Source of the DNA: Nocardioides sp. | GTDB lineage: Bacteria > Actinomycetota > Actinomycetes > Propionibacteriales > Nocardioidaceae | Direction of reading: 5' to 3' | NCBI GenBank assembly: GCA_003519585.1 | Contig: DOWL01000146.1 | Coordinates: forward strand, 22,273 to 27,306 | Length of the DNA: 5,034 bases | In this document: positions 4,748 through 5,034 of the stretch, in pieces | How positions within the stretch are numbered: the first letter of the stretch is position 1 | How the letters are laid out: every line of letters starts with the position of its first letter | Translations under genes and position numbers: made by a program | The notes under the pieces: generated by a model | Databases searched by the model: none | Told to the model about the DNA's origin: nothing | Seen by the model: only the letters and a program-made list of their open reading frames with translations

Positions 4748-5034
4748 ATGGCCAAGCGCCAGTTCGTCCGCAGTAAGCCGCACCTCAACATCGGGACGAT
4801 GGGTCACGTCGACCACGGGAAGACCACGCTCACCGCCGCGATCACCAAGGTGCTCGCCGACGCCGACCCGACCACCACGTCGTACGTCGCATTCGACGGC
4901 ATCGACCGCGCGCCCGAGGAGGTCCAGCGCGGGATCACCATCAACATCGCGCACGTGGAGTACGAGACGGCCACTCGCCACTACGCCCACGTGGACATGC
5001 CCGGCCACGCCGACTACGTGAAGAACATGATCAC
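4748..5034 (+). CDS. tuf: Elongation factor Tu, divergent Tuf3-like copy, 3' end beyond the window
   Basis: EF-Tu brings aminoacyl-tRNA to the ribosome as a GTP complex. Ninety-five complete codons are visible before the right edge. Motifs: [20 protein letters not shown] (10-29) with the G1 P-loop GHVDHGKT (19-26), EEVQRGITI (57-65) with the switch I threonine 64, and the G3 motif [12 protein letters not shown] (83-94). All residues expected in this part are present. [50 protein letters not shown] match the Streptomyces Tuf3 pattern as I recall it. The main actinobacterial EF-Tu has GTIGHIDHGKT, ISIAHVEYQT and DCPGHADYIKNM instead. In particular Met84 stands where most EF-Tu have Cys. The ATG is supported by AGAAAG seven bases upstream. 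The gene stands apart from the str operon (rpsL-rpsG-fusA-tuf), as expected for an extra copy. The EF-Tu call is near certain; the Tuf3 type rests on the N-terminal domain only. Confidence 0.93.
   Translation, partial: MAKRQFVRSKPHLNIGTMGHVDHGKTTLTAAITKVLADADPTTTSYVAFDGIDRAPEEVQRGITINIAHVEYETATRHYAHVDMPGHADYVKNMI

Overview
This window is chromosomal DNA from a high-GC actinobacterium. The G/C-rich third codon positions, GTG starts, apparently leaderless genes and protein family versions suggest Nocardioides or a relative in the Propionibacteriales. The genus is inferred from memory of these families, not from a search. Most of the window is ordinary housekeeping sequence. The less ordinary parts are a small transposon-like element (2855-3022), a Pcs-type phosphatidylcholine synthase (3831-4556) and a divergent EF-Tu gene with a hairpin-rich upstream region (4557-5034).

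Layout. Positions 1-665 (+) are the 3' part of ispH (isoprenoid MEP pathway). Positions 701-1327 (+) are a YciO/YrdC/Sua5-family gene. A minus-strand group follows: xth (3795-3019, exonuclease III), rmuC (2815-1739, RmuC nuclease-fold protein) and a small four-helix membrane protein resembling DUF6542 (1742-1308). The last two overlap by 4 bases (GTGA). The membrane protein gene runs tail-to-tail into the yciO-like gene with a 20-base overlap. Between xth and rmuC lies a 162-bp non-coding element with near-perfect 26-bp terminal inverted repeats ending in CTAG. It looks like a MITE of an IS630/Tc1-type transposon that inserted at the stop codon of xth without destroying it.

xth and pcs are divergent, with only 35 bp between their start codons. 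Both lack a well-placed Shine-Dalgarno sequence and have a TANNNT -10-like hexamer 6-8 bases before the start. This is the pattern of leaderless transcription, also seen at the yciO-like gene. After pcs a 191-bp gap holds several dyads, including two mutually exclusive hairpins 31 bases before the start of an EF-Tu gene that runs off the right edge. This EF-Tu resembles the divergent Tuf3 type of Streptomyces more than the main EF-Tu.

Working together: xth, rmuC and perhaps the small membrane protein form a plausible DNA-maintenance transcription unit. ispH, the YciO-like protein, Pcs and EF-Tu3 serve isoprenoid, tRNA-related, membrane lipid and translation functions, with no evident shared pathway. 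I found no CRISPR array, tRNA, rRNA or phage genes.
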